The notes: generated by a model from the letters alone, not told the origin. Positions 52,805-62,964 are shown, counted from the stretch's first letter. The stretch: 64,000 nt of DNA from Motilimonas sp. E26 (GCF_021278025.1 NZ_JAIBHJ010000005.1:178777-242776); one strand, 5' to 3'. Numbers and translations: made by a program.

Positions 52805-55234
52805 ATGAATTTTTTACAACGCTTTTTTCTAAAGCACCTGGTTGCCAGTAAAACCGTGCCTAGCTGCCCGCAAACTGACTTGCAAATAGATGTAGATAAA
52901 CCCATTGTTTACGCATTGAAAACCCTCTCTTCCAGTGACTTGCTGACACTGCAGCGAGCTTGCCAAAAGCTCAATTTGCCCGACCCTCTAACACCGTTAG
53001 CCATCAACCAACAAAACATTAACCGTTATGTTTGCTTAAATAAACCCAAGCGCTTGTTCTCTAAAACGCCGCGCAAAGCTTATGAAGACCAATTCAAAAT
53101 CTTGCTCGACCTACATCAAAACAACGATGATATTGACGTACAACTAGTGCCCGTCACTCTGTTTTGGGGCCGCGCACCTGGCTATGAAGGCCACAAACCT
53201 TGGTTTTCTATTTTACGTGCTAGCTCACCAAATTGGATAAATAAGACCTTCACTATTTTGTTTCGTGGTCGTGATAGCTTAATCCGTTTTAGCAAGCCTC
53301 TTTCACTGCAGCGTCTATACCGCGACTATGGCGATGATCCCAACTTGGCCACTAAGCTAGAAAAAATAGCTTACACCCATTTTACAAGGCAGAAGCTGGC
53401 AGCCAAAGGGCCTAAATTGCCACAACGAAACAAAATGCGCCAAGATTTACTCGCCTCCGATGTGATCCATCAAGCCATCGTCAAAGCGAGCCAAGAGCAA
53501 AATATCTCTCTTGCTGAAGCCGAAAAGAAAGCCACCCGCTACCTTGATGAAATAGCATCAGATTTTTCCTACCCACTCGTCCGGCTCGGTGACAAAGTAC
53601 TCACTTGGGTATGGAACAGAATTTACCAAGGCATTATGGTCAACAACGCCGAAACCGTGCGCAACTTGGCGCACAAAGGCTATGAGATTGTCTTTTTACC
53701 TTGCCATCGTAGCCATATGGATTATCTACTGCTGTCGTCAATTATTTACCAGCAAGGCATGACGCCGCCTCATATTGCTGCCGGCGTGAACTTAAACTTT
53801 TTCCCTGCAGGGCCTATATTTCGCCGTGGCGGCGCATTTTTTATCCGCCGTACTTTTAAAGGCAATCCTTTGTATGCCAGCGTATTTAAGGCTTACTTAA
53901 GTTACCTATTCAGCAAGGGATACTCACTAGAGTTCTTTACCGAAGGTGGTCGTAGCCGCACTGGGCGATTGTTACCCGCCAAAACGGGCATGCTGGGCAT
54001 GACGATCGAAGCGATGCAAAACACACCTAATCGCCCGATTGCCTTGATCCCAGTTTGTTTAGGTTACGACCATGTCATGGAAGTAAGTACTTACATGAAA
54101 GAGCTGCAAGGGCAGAAAAAACAAAAAGAATCGTTCTGGCAGGTGCTATCAATTACCAACAAGTTGCGTAATTTTGGCCAAGGCTTTGTTAACTTTGGCG
54201 AGCCGATTTTACTTAACCAGTTTTTAGATCGCGCCCATCAAGACTGGCGTGATGAGGGCAACCTAACGGAGTCAGCGCAGTTTCCTGCCACCATTAATCA
54301 GCTCGGACGTGAAGTCATGACCGGAATTAACCGCGCCGCCGCGGTCAATGCATTGCCATTATGTAGCTTAGTTTTATTAGCCAGTAAAAGACATACCCTA
54401 AGCCGCGAGCAGCTATTGACGCAACTAACCAGCTACTTATCTTTGTTGAACAACGTTGAATTCAGCCCGCTTGTCAGCCTGCCACAAGGGAATGCTGAGT
54501 CGGTATTACAAGCAGCACTCAGCATGGATAAGTTCCGCGTTTATCAGGATTGTTTAGGTGAAATCATTAGTATTGAGCCCGATCAAAGTATGCTGCTCAC
54601 CTTCTATCGAAATAATATTATTCATTTATTTGCCCTGCCGGCACTGATTGCCAGCTTAGTGCAACATGATGAAGGCACCACATTAGAGCAGCTAGAAAGC
54701 GACCTAAAACAACTCTACCCTTTGATCAAAGCAGAGCTATTCCTACCATGGGATGCAGACGAAATGTGGCAGCAAGGCCAGAAATATTTAGCGCACTTAG
54801 TGCAACAAGGCTGGTTGGAATGTGAAATGAATGCAAATACCGAACGCTACTTCAGTGTCAATCAGCACAAAACGCAGATCCGTTTACTCGCTAACATTAT
54901 CGATGAGACCATTCAACGCTATCATATCGTGCTAACACTGTTGCAACGCGATCAACCCGTCGAATTGAAAACCTTAGCCCAGCAAAGCACGCAAATAGCA
55001 GAGCGCTTAGCTCAGCTGCACGGCATTCGTGCCCCCGAGTTTTTCGATGTGAAGGTGTTACAAATATTTATCGAGCAGCTGCAATCGCAGCAATATATTG
55101 ATCACCAAGATCAGGTAAATAAACCAGCCTTGCATCAGCTACACCAGCTCACTCGCAACCTATTATCAGATGAAGTGTTGAGCACGATAGAGGACACGAT
55201 TGCCAATCAAGATCAAACTGATCCATGCCACTAG
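52805..55234 (+). CDS. plsB: Glycerol-3-phosphate acyltransferase PlsB
   Basis: An 809-residue membrane-associated enzyme, the usual length for PlsB. The four acyltransferase blocks are in order: LPCHRSHMDYLLL, GGAFFIRRTFKGNPLY, FFTEGGRSRTGRLLP and IALIPVCLGYDHV. It transfers the first acyl chain to glycerol-3-phosphate. It lies in the conserved lexA-dgkA-plsB-ubiA neighbourhood. Confidence 0.97.
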   Translation: MNFLQRFFLKHLVASKTVPSCPQTDLQIDVDKPIVYALKTLSSSDLLTLQRACQKLNLPDPLTPLAINQQNINRYVCLNKPKRLFSKTPRKAYEDQFKILLDLHQNNDDIDVQLVPVTLFWGRAPGYEGHKPWFSILRASSPNWINKTFTILFRGRDSLIRFSKPLSLQRLYRDYGDDPNLATKLEKIAYTHFTRQKLAAKGPKLPQRNKMRQDLLASDVIHQAIVKASQEQNISLAEAEKKATRYLDEIASDFSYPLVRLGDKVLTWVWNRIYQGIMVNNAETVRNLAHKGYEIVFLPCHRSHMDYLLLSSIIYQQGMTPPHIAAGVNLNFFPAGPIFRRGGAFFIRRTFKGNPLYASVFKAYLSYLFSKGYSLEFFTEGGRSRTGRLLPAKTGMLGMTIEAMQNTPNRPIALIPVCLGYDHVMEVSTYMKELQGQKKQKESFWQVLSITNKLRNFGQGFVNFGEPILLNQFLDRAHQDWRDEGNLTESAQFPATINQLGREVMTGINRAAAVNALPLCSLVLLASKRHTLSREQLLTQLTSYLSLLNNVEFSPLVSLPQGNAESVLQAALSMDKFRVYQDCLGEIISIEPDQSMLLTFYRNNIIHLFALPALIASLVQHDEGTTLEQLESDLKQLYPLIKAELFLPWDADEMWQQGQKYLAHLVQQGWLECEMNANTERYFSVNQHKTQIRLLANIIDETIQRYHIVLTLLQRDQPVELKTLAQQSTQIAERLAQLHGIRAPEFFDVKVLQIFIEQLQSQQYIDHQDQVNKPALHQLHQLTRNLLSDEVLSTIEDTIANQDQTDPCH

Positions 55235-55259
55235 TTTGATAGAAATCTGGCTCAGCCGA

Positions 55260-55298
55260 GGGATATATTCAACGACCAAAATACCGTGAATATATTCC
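55260..55298. repeat. Inverted repeat after plsB
   Basis: GGGATATATTCA and TGAATATATTCC pair with one mismatch around a 15-base loop. It lies between the convergent plsB and ubiA genes. It lacks a clear T run, so terminator function is possible but weak. Confidence 0.45.
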
Positions 55299-55382
55299 TA
55301 TCCCCATGCTTATCCAGAGCATAAATTTAATGAAGAGATTCAATTTCGTATCTGCAGCACTAAACCAATACCCACGACAACA

Positions 55383-56258
55383 TTAGCGCAGCAACCAATC
55401 CACCACAATGCCGACAAAAATAGCTAGGCCAACGTAATTGTTGTTTAAAAATGCGCGAAAGCAATCTGGCCCTTGGCGACCACTTATCAAACGTTGCTGA
55501 TAGGCAAACAAAGCCGCTGCTACCAACAAGCCCCAATAAAAACTCGCTCCAGCTTGGGTAACAAGTGCAAAAACCAGCAGCAATAACAAGGTGGATACTT
55601 GCAGCAATCCTGTTATCAATTTGTCGAAACGACCAAATAAAATCGCTGTCGATTTAATGCCAATTTTTAAATCATCCTCCCGATCCACCATGGCATACAT
55701 AGTGTCGTAGGCAATGGTCCAAGTCACATTGGCTAAAAACAACAACCAAAGCTCAGCCGGTAAAGCGTTAGTTTGCGCGGCATAAGCCATCGGAATCGCC
55801 CAGCTAAATGCTAACCCCAACACCAATTGTGGCAGGTGAGTGAAACGCTTCATAAACGGATAACAAAAGGCCAAAGTTAATGCCGCAAACGACAACAATA
55901 TCGTTTTCGTATTTAGCGTAAGTACCAGCGCAAAGGCAGTTAAAGCAAGTAAACCAAACAAAGTAAGGGCTTCTTTACTGGTGACTAAGCCCGACGGCAT
56001 CGGTCGATGTTGAGTTCGGCTCACATGACCGTCCACTTTACGGTCGGCGAAATCGTTGATCACACAACCTGCAGAGCGCATTAAAAATACACCAAGTGTA
56101 AATACAGCTAGAACCCAGCCATCAGGGATCCCCTGGGCAGCAGACCACAGCGCCCAACCCGTTGGCCATAATAATAATAAACTGCCAATCGGACGATCAA
56201 GGCGCGTCAGCCGGGCATAAGACTGAAGTTTTTCAGCACTAAGAAAGGAAATACTCAT
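55383..56258 (-). CDS. ubiA: 4-hydroxybenzoate octaprenyltransferase
   Basis: A 291-residue prenyltransferase with about eight membrane segments. Magnesium-pyrophosphate binding motifs are [20 protein letters not shown] and [15 protein letters not shown]. It attaches the polyprenyl chain to 4-hydroxybenzoate in ubiquinone synthesis. It follows ubiC by 3 bases. Confidence 0.96.
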   Translation of the reverse strand: MSISFLSAEKLQSYARLTRLDRPIGSLLLLWPTGWALWSAAQGIPDGWVLAVFTLGVFLMRSAGCVINDFADRKVDGHVSRTQHRPMPSGLVTSKEALTLFGLLALTAFALVLTLNTKTILLSFAALTLAFCYPFMKRFTHLPQLVLGLAFSWAIPMAYAAQTNALPAELWLLFLANVTWTIAYDTMYAMVDREDDLKIGIKSTAILFGRFDKLITGLLQVSTLLLLLVFALVTQAGASFYWGLLVAAALFAYQQRLISGRQGPDCFRAFLNNNYVGLAIFVGIVVDWLLR

Positions 56259-56261
56259 GAT

Positions 56262-56993
56262 TTAGTCATTTTGTTGATAAGCCTGCGCTGCAGGTAAAAA
56301 AATTTCATGAACCAGCAAAGGTTTATTTGATAAATGAAATAAAGAACGCCGCCCCCAAAGAGTAGTAACGCCTGCCTCATCAAAACCTTGCTGAGCAACG
56401 CGTGACACCTGAGTGCTACTAGAAAATGCTGCCACCACTAAATTTTGCCGTGTCATGCTCGCTGCATTAAACAAGGTAGCGCCCAATGGTTGTTCGCCTA
56501 GCTCGGCCAATTGCCGCTCTTCACCCGTTAAGGTAGACGCGGGGATCACAGTGCGAGCAAACACCCAAGGCTGTTGGTCACAACAAAGTAACACTTCTCG
56601 CACTAAATACTGAATGTTAGCGCTAGGGTTGAAGTATTTTGAATCCGCTAACGCTTGTCGCTCTACCTCACTCACAGGTAAAAAGTCTTGACCGATCAAG
56701 CGCACACTAAATTGCTGACAACTGGCCACTAGCCGCTCAGTTAACGAACCGGTGTCAGTTAACCAAGAATGCAAGCTACCGCCTAATTCAGGGTGATGCT
56801 CAACAACCTGCCAGCTCGCATCCACTCCTAAAGGAAAAGCCTGTTGAAAATGCTGGAAATGAGATAGTGCAGGCAAAAGGCATCCTTGTCGCGCTTGATA
56901 AAATAAGGGCAAAATCAAAATATCTGTCAGTAATGACAACAAATTGTAACCCGTGAAACTAAATTCTTCTATGCTAATACTTAACAGCGGCAA
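56262..56993 (-). CDS. ubiC: Chorismate lyase
   Basis: An enzyme that converts chorismate to 4-hydroxybenzoate and pyruvate, in operon with ubiA. Recognisable parts are LTDTGSLTERL, YLVREVLLCCDQQPWVFART and GEQPLGATLF. The reading here is 243 residues; E. coli UbiC has about 165, so the real start is probably a TTG or GTG inside the first 40-60 residues. No better ATG is present. Confidence 0.85.
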   Translation of the reverse strand: MPLLSISIEEFSFTGYNLLSLLTDILILPLFYQARQGCLLPALSHFQHFQQAFPLGVDASWQVVEHHPELGGSLHSWLTDTGSLTERLVASCQQFSVRLIGQDFLPVSEVERQALADSKYFNPSANIQYLVREVLLCCDQQPWVFARTVIPASTLTGEERQLAELGEQPLGATLFNAASMTRQNLVVAAFSSSTQVSRVAQQGFDEAGVTTLWGRRSLFHLSNKPLLVHEIFLPAAQAYQQND

Positions 56994-57052
56994 TACTTTA
57001 CCCTAAACTGCTGCCATCTATTTGTTTTATAAATATCTACTGGGATCTAATA

Positions 57053-57457
57053 ATGAAAAAAGGACTCATCTCCTTATTGGTATTACTTTTTTTGAGCGCC
57101 CCCAGCTTAGCTGAAGAAGAAGCCAAGAAGAGTGATGGCATTGCCTACTACGCCTTTGAGCCTGACATTATCACTAACTATATCAAACCCGGCAAGCGTA
57201 TCGGCTATGTACGTGTGGCGGTAGAATTCCAACTCGAACACGCCAGTGATTTAGCCGCTATCGAACACCATGACCCCTTACTGCGCGATGCCATGATCGA
57301 AATTTTTGGTCGTCAAGATGAGCAAAAAATTAAATCGTTAACCGGTCGAAATGAAATTCGAGATGCCTGCCTACAAGAGGTAAACAAGCTATTAGTACAA
57401 GAAGCGGGGATTAAAGGAGTCAGTAATATTATCTTTACCAAATACCTTTACCAATAA
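57053..57457 (+). CDS. FliL-family protein
   Basis: A 134-residue protein with a cleavable signal peptide (LLVLLFLSAPSLAEEE) rather than a membrane anchor. The remainder, with YYAFEPDIITNYIKPGKRIGYVRVAVEFQ, matches FliL, which supports the flagellar motor. No other flagellar gene is nearby; isolated FliL-like genes next to ubiC are known in related bacteria. Confidence 0.8.
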   Translation: MKKGLISLLVLLFLSAPSLAEEEAKKSDGIAYYAFEPDIITNYIKPGKRIGYVRVAVEFQLEHASDLAAIEHHDPLLRDAMIEIFGRQDEQKIKSLTGRNEIRDACLQEVNKLLVQEAGIKGVSNIIFTKYLYQ

Positions 57458-57533
57458 TCACCGGCCCAAAATAACAAGATAAAGCCTCACCATACCGATA
57501 GCGTGAGACTTTATCGCAGCATGGCTTCTGCTC

Positions 57534-58730
57534 CTACTCGCTAGTTAAAACATGCAAAATTTCTAAGCAAGCGCCAATGGTATGGTAGTCAATTTTGGCA
57601 CCGGGCCGGGCGATAGTTGGGTCTAGCACTTGATTATCGGCACTCAGTAAACGCCACCAAGGCTGATGCTGCTGATTGCAGAAGTGGGTCCAACAGTACT
57701 GCCATAACTGATCATAACATTGCCAATACACTTCCTTACCCGTGGTTTTAGCCAACAGAGCGGCCGCCACCATTGATTCCGCTTGTACCCAAAAATATTT
57801 ATCGTCGTCGCAAATATTCCCTTGCGGATCAAAGCCATAATATAAACCGCCGCGATCTTTATCCCATGCTTTGGTCCACGCCGCATTAAATAACGCTTCA
57901 GCCCGGATCATCAGCCAAGGCTGAGCTTGGTGGCGATAAATCAGTAGCAATAACTTAGCCCACTCGGTTAAGTGTCCCGGCTGGAATCCCCAAGGGCGGT
58001 ACAAGTTCTTTGGGTCATCCTTGTTATACTGCCAATCCACCTGCCAGTTTTGACTGTAATGCTCCCAAATTAAGCCATCTGTGCTTTGGGTTTGACGAAT
58101 ACAAATATTCTCGGCAATTAATAAGGCGCGGTCTAAATACTTTTGCTCACCAGACGCCTCAAAGGCGGCAATCATCGCCTCACAAGCGTGCATATTGGCA
58201 TTTTGACCACGGTAATCGCTGTAATTTTGCCAATCAGCACTCGCTTGATCGGCATACAAACCGCTATCAGGTTGCCAAAAGCGCTGCTCAAGTAATTCAA
58301 AGGTATCATTCAGCCCTTGCTTTGCTCCATCTAATCCCGCTTTGAGCGCGCCAGCATACATTAGCAACACAAACGCTAAGCCGTAACAATAGTTCTCTTG
58401 CTCAATGGGAGTCGCGTCGTCCATTACCCAGTTATACGCGCCACGCTCAGCATCAAAGTGCTGGTTTTTCACATAATCTAAGCCATGTTTCGCACTAGCT
58501 AACCAGCCTTCTTGCTTGAATTGACTGCCACAAGTAGCAAATACCCAGGTTAAACGGGTTGAACTGACCAGCTGCTTTACTGGCCCTTGTTGATGCTCGC
58601 CACTAGGCAATAAGGTTTGATAAAAACCCCCTTGCGGGTCAATGGCATGCTGCTGATAAAAATCGGTAAGCTGCTGAATGTGTTGCTGAATAAAACTTGG
58701 ATCGCGAAACTGAATAGTCATGTTCATCAT
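57534..58730 (-). CDS. AGE-family epimerase/isomerase (mannose isomerase-like)
   Basis: A 398-residue alpha/alpha-barrel enzyme of the N-acylglucosamine 2-epimerase group. Motifs include RLTWVFATCG, NANMHACEAMIAAFEAS, WGFQPGHLTEWAKLLL and KYFWVQAESMVAAALL. Its position 19 bases after a fructokinase gene suggests a mannose or glucose isomerase that makes fructose for that kinase. Start could also be ATG 58721, which has a better-spaced G-rich site. Confidence 0.85.
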   Translation of the reverse strand: MMNMTIQFRDPSFIQQHIQQLTDFYQQHAIDPQGGFYQTLLPSGEHQQGPVKQLVSSTRLTWVFATCGSQFKQEGWLASAKHGLDYVKNQHFDAERGAYNWVMDDATPIEQENYCYGLAFVLLMYAGALKAGLDGAKQGLNDTFELLEQRFWQPDSGLYADQASADWQNYSDYRGQNANMHACEAMIAAFEASGEQKYLDRALLIAENICIRQTQSTDGLIWEHYSQNWQVDWQYNKDDPKNLYRPWGFQPGHLTEWAKLLLLIYRHQAQPWLMIRAEALFNAAWTKAWDKDRGGLYYGFDPQGNICDDDKYFWVQAESMVAAALLAKTTGKEVYWQCYDQLWQYCWTHFCNQQHQPWWRLLSADNQVLDPTIARPGAKIDYHTIGACLEILHVLTSE

Positions 58731-58748
58731 TCCCCAAAAATGGATTCA

Positions 58749-59720
58749 TTAGAGCCCTTGAATATCACTTAAAGTAGGTAAGGCGCTCCATGCTCCTTGG
58801 TGTGTCACCGCAAAGCCACCTCCTGTCACCGCGGTTTTCAGCGCAAATTGCCAGACATCATCATGATTAAGCGCTTGTTCTAATGCGGCGGGATTACACA
58901 CATTTTGTGCCAACATGGCATATAACCAAGCCCCCATAAACGCATCACCGGCACCCGTGGTGTCCATAACTGTCACTTTCGGTGTTACTTGAGTTAAGGT
59001 TTTGTTTGCCATGTATAAAGAAACTGGTTTGTCAGCATCGGTGACTAAAACCAAGCTTGGCCCCAAAGTAAGCAAGTCTTCAATAAATGCTTGCGTTGGC
59101 TCCTCAGCCGCTAAATATTCCAGCTCATCTTGGCTTAACTTCACAATGTCGCAATAAGAAATACAATCAAGCACTCTCGCCTTAATCCGTGAAGGATCGC
59201 GCCATAGTGGCAAGCGCAAATTGACATCAAAGCTGGTCAGAAAATTAGCTTGTTGCGCCTGTTGCAACCCCATCAAAGTTGTTTGGAATAGACCTTCATG
59301 GGTCAAAGTATTAGAGCAAATATGGAAAATACCCTCGCCGGAAAACACGCCTTGCGCAAAGTAATCAGGATCAAAATTCAAATCAGCGGTGTTTTCGCGC
59401 GCAAAAGAAAAAGAACGTTCGCCCTTTTCATCTAACGAAACAAAGGCCATTGGCGTCGCATGCTCAGGATCAGTCAATAAATGGTCGGTATTCACATCCA
59501 TTTTTTGCAGTGACTGACGGAGAAATTCACCTGCGTCATCTTGGCCAACTGCGCCAACAAACTGAGCCATCTGGCCTAAACGCGCCACAGCCACCGCAAC
59601 ATTAGCCGGTGCGCCACCAGGAAACTGACCTTTGACGGGAATATCCAAACCACCGAAGGGGCGGAATTCAAGAGGGATCCAATCAATTAAAATCTCACCA
59701 AAGGTGATGATACGGGCCAT
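58749..59720 (-). CDS. Fructokinase (PfkB family)
   Basis: A 323-residue sugar kinase. FGEILIDWIP and PGGAPANVAVAVARLG are the substrate region, and DTTGAGDAFMGAWLYA holds the catalytic Asp and anion hole. It probably phosphorylates fructose at C6. It is followed by the isomerase gene in one operon. Confidence 0.9.
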   Translation of the reverse strand: MARIITFGEILIDWIPLEFRPFGGLDIPVKGQFPGGAPANVAVAVARLGQMAQFVGAVGQDDAGEFLRQSLQKMDVNTDHLLTDPEHATPMAFVSLDEKGERSFSFARENTADLNFDPDYFAQGVFSGEGIFHICSNTLTHEGLFQTTLMGLQQAQQANFLTSFDVNLRLPLWRDPSRIKARVLDCISYCDIVKLSQDELEYLAAEEPTQAFIEDLLTLGPSLVLVTDADKPVSLYMANKTLTQVTPKVTVMDTTGAGDAFMGAWLYAMLAQNVCNPAALEQALNHDDVWQFALKTAVTGGGFAVTHQGAWSALPTLSDIQGL

Positions 59721-59806
59721 GAAGATACTCCAATTAAAGGGGGTAGACCAAACATAGTACCACCATGGAATAAATCAAAAGTCGATTAGATTAATTTTTT
59801 ACATAA

Positions 59807-59837
59807 AAAAAGAGAAAGCAGCTAACTTTCTCTTTTT
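59807..59837 (-). terminator. Rho-independent terminator after glpG
   Basis: AAAAAGAGAAAG and CTTTCTCTTTTT form a 12-base stem with a 7-base loop. It lies 23 bases after the glpG stop and 87 bases before the fructokinase start. Confidence 0.82.
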
Positions 59838-59859
59838 ATAAGTAATACTATGGAAGGAT

Positions 59860-60711
59860 CTACGGTACCGCTGAGATGTTACGGTTTCGTGTATCCCAAG
59901 CCGCTTGTGCCAAGCCAATCGCTAAACCAAAAAAGTGCACCATATTAGCAACGGGTGGGCCTAGCACATCGAAAAAGCCAAGCACCAACCATGCGATCAT
60001 AAAAATCATCAAAGGTTGCGGCAAACCTAAGCCACCTTTTGGATCGCGTACTCCCGTTAGCCATACGTAACCAGCCAGTGCATACACCACTCCCGATAAG
60101 CCGCCAAAATTGGGACCGTCTAGAAAAAATTGCACACTATTTGGAATGATAGAAGCCACTAAAAATAACAACAAGAGTTTAGCAGAGCCCTTATTTTTCT
60201 CTATCAAGCCACCTAAATGCCACCACCACAGTAAGTTAAATACGATATGTAGCACGCTAAAGTGCAGCAAGCTAGGGCTGAAGAAACGCCAAATTTCCAT
60301 GGAATGAAAATCGCTGGTATGGCGGAAAAATTGTAACGACTCATAGACTGGACGAAAAAATCCCGTCATCGTCAGGACATATACTAAAGTACACAGAGCA
60401 AAAATAAGCAAAGTAAACGGGCCTGCGTGAAACAAAAAATCACGCAAAATTAATAACCCGCCGCCTTGGTAACCCAAATCTTGGTTATCGGCTTGCCCTA
60501 CTTCCCAACTGGCTTTTAAATATTTATCCGCGGTAGGGTTTTGTACAAACAAGCGGAGCTCTGCCAGCGCAGCTTCATAGTCATCCTCAGCAACATCAAT
60601 CGCCACCGAGGTTTCATCTTTACGCAATTGGCAAGCAACCCCTTGAGTTTGCATGTAATCAACGTAGGCTTGAGCCAAACGCGCGTTGTCTAATACAATC
60701 AGCTCTATCAA
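59860..60711 (-). CDS. glpG: Rhomboid intramembrane serine protease GlpG
   Basis: A 283-residue protease. The N-terminal cytoplasmic domain (residues 1-80) precedes six membrane segments. The catalytic Ser is in GLSGVVYALAGY and the His in NMVHFFGLAIGLAQ. It cleaves membrane proteins within the bilayer. Adjacent glpE is the usual partner; glpR is not here. Confidence 0.94.
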   Translation of the reverse strand: MIELIVLDNARLAQAYVDYMQTQGVACQLRKDETSVAIDVAEDDYEAALAELRLFVQNPTADKYLKASWEVGQADNQDLGYQGGGLLILRDFLFHAGPFTLLIFALCTLVYVLTMTGFFRPVYESLQFFRHTSDFHSMEIWRFFSPSLLHFSVLHIVFNLLWWWHLGGLIEKNKGSAKLLLLFLVASIIPNSVQFFLDGPNFGGLSGVVYALAGYVWLTGVRDPKGGLGLPQPLMIFMIAWLVLGFFDVLGPPVANMVHFFGLAIGLAQAAWDTRNRNISAVP

Positions 60712-60831
60712 AGAGACTCCTCAATCATGATTTTTATACACCAGCCAATGTACAGAACATTGAGCCACCTTTGTTCTAACTCAAGTTAAAAAGACATTCG
60801 TAACCAGTGCTATTTTACATGCCTAATGCAA

Positions 60832-61152
60832 TTACTCGGCTACAACATCAAAGCTACGACGCCAAATGTCCATACCACCATCCATGCTATACACTTCATC
60901 ATAGCCTTGATTCAGTAAAAATTGCGCCGCACCTTGGCTTGAATTGCCATGATAACAAACCACTATAACTGGGGTTTCAAAATCAACCTGCTCAACAAAA
61001 GCACCTAAGCGCTCATTAGTTAAGTGAAACGCGCCTTCAATGTGGCCGCTTTTAAACGATTCAGGATCGCGAATGTCAGCAATGACCACCTCACCTTGTT
61101 TAATTTTTTCTGCGGTTTCAGGCACTGAAATATGGCCAAATTGATCCATCAT
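60832..61152 (-). CDS. glpE: Thiosulfate sulfurtransferase GlpE
   Basis: A 106-residue single-domain rhodanese. The active-site Cys is in [13 protein letters not shown], and [19 protein letters not shown] is the CH2-A region. It transfers sulfur from thiosulfate to cyanide or thioredoxin. AGGAG lies 7 bases before ATG 61152. Confidence 0.95.
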   Translation of the reverse strand: MMDQFGHISVPETAEKIKQGEVVIADIRDPESFKSGHIEGAFHLTNERLGAFVEQVDFETPVIVVCYHGNSSQGAAQFLLNQGYDEVYSMDGGMDIWRRSFDVVAE

Positions 61153-61454
61153 GATGTTGCTCCTAAGAAATTTTTGCCCAGTCTAACATAGCCCCCACTG
61201 AGCCCAACCCTGAAAAGAGTAAGGGCAATGACTAAGTCGAGTTTTAGCTTATAAAAATGCATTAATTAATCAGCCAAAGATGCCTGCCTATCACCATAGA
61301 TATAGCATCAGTATTGCCGAGAGCGCCATTACAATCCAGTGAGCACGGCCACGTTGAGCAATTTGGGACACGTTTAACCACTCCGGTTTTGCCAAGATCT
61401 AAAATACAGCAACGCGCAACCAAAACCATACTACATCAAAAGGGCTGCACAAAA

Positions 61455-62321
61455 ATGGGCAACGCCAACCACTACAAAAGTCGCAAACTCAGCTTGGTTA
61501 CTATCTTTACGCTAACGGTTTATAGTCACAACGTGATGACCCAAACTCAGCTAACACAGCCAACCCAGCAATGGAACTATGAAATAACACTAGGAGAGAA
61601 GTTGGTCGGCAGTATGAAGTCGACATTTCAGGCAGAACAAAACGGCTATCGATTAAAACAACAGTCAGAAATAACAACTTCAGGCCTTTGGGCAGATGAC
61701 AATATACGAAGCACCCTATCAGAAAACTATCAACTTGATGGCACCTTGATTAAATCAGATAACCATCTCAGACATAACGACGAAACGGTATGGACAAAAA
61801 TTGAACTATCTAACAACGAATACCTCGCCATTCACTCCGAGGTCACCACCGAACAACAAAAAGAAGAAGCGGAAGCCGTTGAAATAGTAAAGCAAGCCGT
61901 AACAACGTTAGTACCTAATGCTGGCCACGTCATTATGCTAGGCGAAGTCTTATTAGCAGAGCAAAACAATGTCGCTAAAAATAGTCGCTTAAGTAAGAGT
62001 GACTTTGACTCCAGCTTTGCGGCTTTACCCTATTATTGGCAGCAACATGCCTATAGTTTGCCTAAAAAAATGAATATATTTGATACAGAAAACATGACGT
62101 TATTCAGTGCCAACATTCAATTCATCGGTACTGAAGCCCACAGCATCAACCAAACTACAATCGAAGCCCAACACTACCGATTAGACATAACCGACAGCAC
62201 ACCGATCGACATTTGGCTTGCTGGAACGAAACCAAGCCTAAGTTATTTTGTGCAAATCGCCGGGCGAGAGGATGGCGAATCGTATACCGTTAAGCTTAAG
62301 GGGTTATCGAAGGCGTTTTAA
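61455..62321 (+). CDS. DUF3108 domain protein
   Basis: A 288-residue protein with a short signal-like N-terminus (SLVTIFTLTVYSHNVMTQ). The mature part is beta-rich and matches the DUF3108 pattern: WNYEITLGEKLVGSMKSTFQ, then YQLDGTLIKSDNH and PTPIDIWLAG-like TPIDIWLAGTKPSLSYF. It probably acts in the periplasm. I start it at ATG 61455; a longer frame to 61314 has no support. It is the last ordinary chromosomal gene before the cassette region. Confidence 0.7.
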   Translation: MGNANHYKSRKLSLVTIFTLTVYSHNVMTQTQLTQPTQQWNYEITLGEKLVGSMKSTFQAEQNGYRLKQQSEITTSGLWADDNIRSTLSENYQLDGTLIKSDNHLRHNDETVWTKIELSNNEYLAIHSEVTTEQQKEEAEAVEIVKQAVTTLVPNAGHVIMLGEVLLAEQNNVAKNSRLSKSDFDSSFAALPYYWQQHAYSLPKKMNIFDTENMTLFSANIQFIGTEAHSINQTTIEAQHYRLDITDSTPIDIWLAGTKPSLSYFVQIAGREDGESYTVKLKGLSKAF

Positions 62322-62430
62322 TACCGTGTTTCAGTCTGTATTTTGTTAACGCACAACTAGGCGGATTTCACACCCATATAATATGTACTTTGGCTGCCGT
62401 CTGGCGCTATTTAACCCGAATCTTGGATAA

Positions 62431-62535
62431 GCGAAATAGTATGCTTTCCAGCAAAAACGCGGTGAATATGTCCCTATACGCTTTGCGTTTTCATCCTTGA
62501 AAACGAAATTTTGCCGTAAAACATACTTTATTTAG
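62431..62535. repeat. Imperfect palindromic element (MITE-like)
   Basis: Arms at 62431-62456 and 62508-62535 pair imperfectly over about 25 bases. Nested inside is CGTTTTC/GAAAACG. It has no coding capacity. It looks like a small non-autonomous element, unrelated in sequence to the one at 26856. Confidence 0.5.
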
Positions 62536-62558
62536 CTGTGTGAAACATAAACAGAATT

Positions 62559-62576
62559 GAGGTTATTTATAACCTC
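62559..62576. repeat. Perfect hairpin GAGGTTAT-TT-ATAACCTC
   Basis: An 8-base perfect stem with a 2-base centre. It shares its half-site with the palindrome at 8255-8268. Confidence 0.5.
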
Positions 62577-62610
62577 CGTCATATTCATTTACTCGCTGAA
62601 TTATTATTAA

Positions 62611-62665
62611 TTCATGTCCATGAGGGCCCTGCTTAATAATCAGGGCAAACCCATGAATATTTTTT
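62611..62665 (+). terminator. Possible terminator-like hairpin
   Basis: TTCATG/CATGAA and GCCCTG/CAGGGC pair with a 9-base loop and a T run follows (62659-62665). It is 290 bases from the nearest upstream stop codon, so its transcript is unknown. Confidence 0.45.
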
Positions 62666-62833
62666 GAGCGTTTAGTGGTGCTTTCTTAAACGAATACATT
62701 AACAAACAACAAGCTAATATCTGTGTTGGTTGATGACATTATTTGCTCTAAATTTGACTGGGCATAAAAGCAACCATTTACGCCTGTCGCATAACATTAT
62801 TACTCGCCGTTTTGTCGGAAAATAACCGCGAGA

Positions 62834-62958
62834 TCATAACAAGGTTAATAATCTCTCGTTTACTATAGATAAAATTGATGTGAATATTGTGGATATGTTT
62901 TATCCGCCGTTTTGGGGCGTTTTATCACCCCACTTTGGGATCTAATAAGCTGTTAGGT
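62834..62958 (+). repeat. Possible degenerate attC site before cassette 1
   Basis: GTTAGGT at 62952-62958 is a typical attC right end. A candidate left half with CATAACAAGG begins near 62836. The two halves pair only partly, so the site is uncertain; the junction itself is better supported. Confidence 0.35.
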
Positions 62959-62964
62959 GTAACA

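Larger units (their letters stand above)
62322..62833. other. Structured AT-rich region without genes
   Basis: No reading frame is supported here. Three separate structured segments within it are listed individually. It lies at the boundary between chromosomal genes and integron cassettes. No integrase gene is present. Confidence 0.7.

Noticed and set aside
62887..62964. Longer start for the cassette 1 gene
   Set aside because: It would cross the GTTAGGT cassette junction at 62952; the ATG at 62965 is the normal cassette position.
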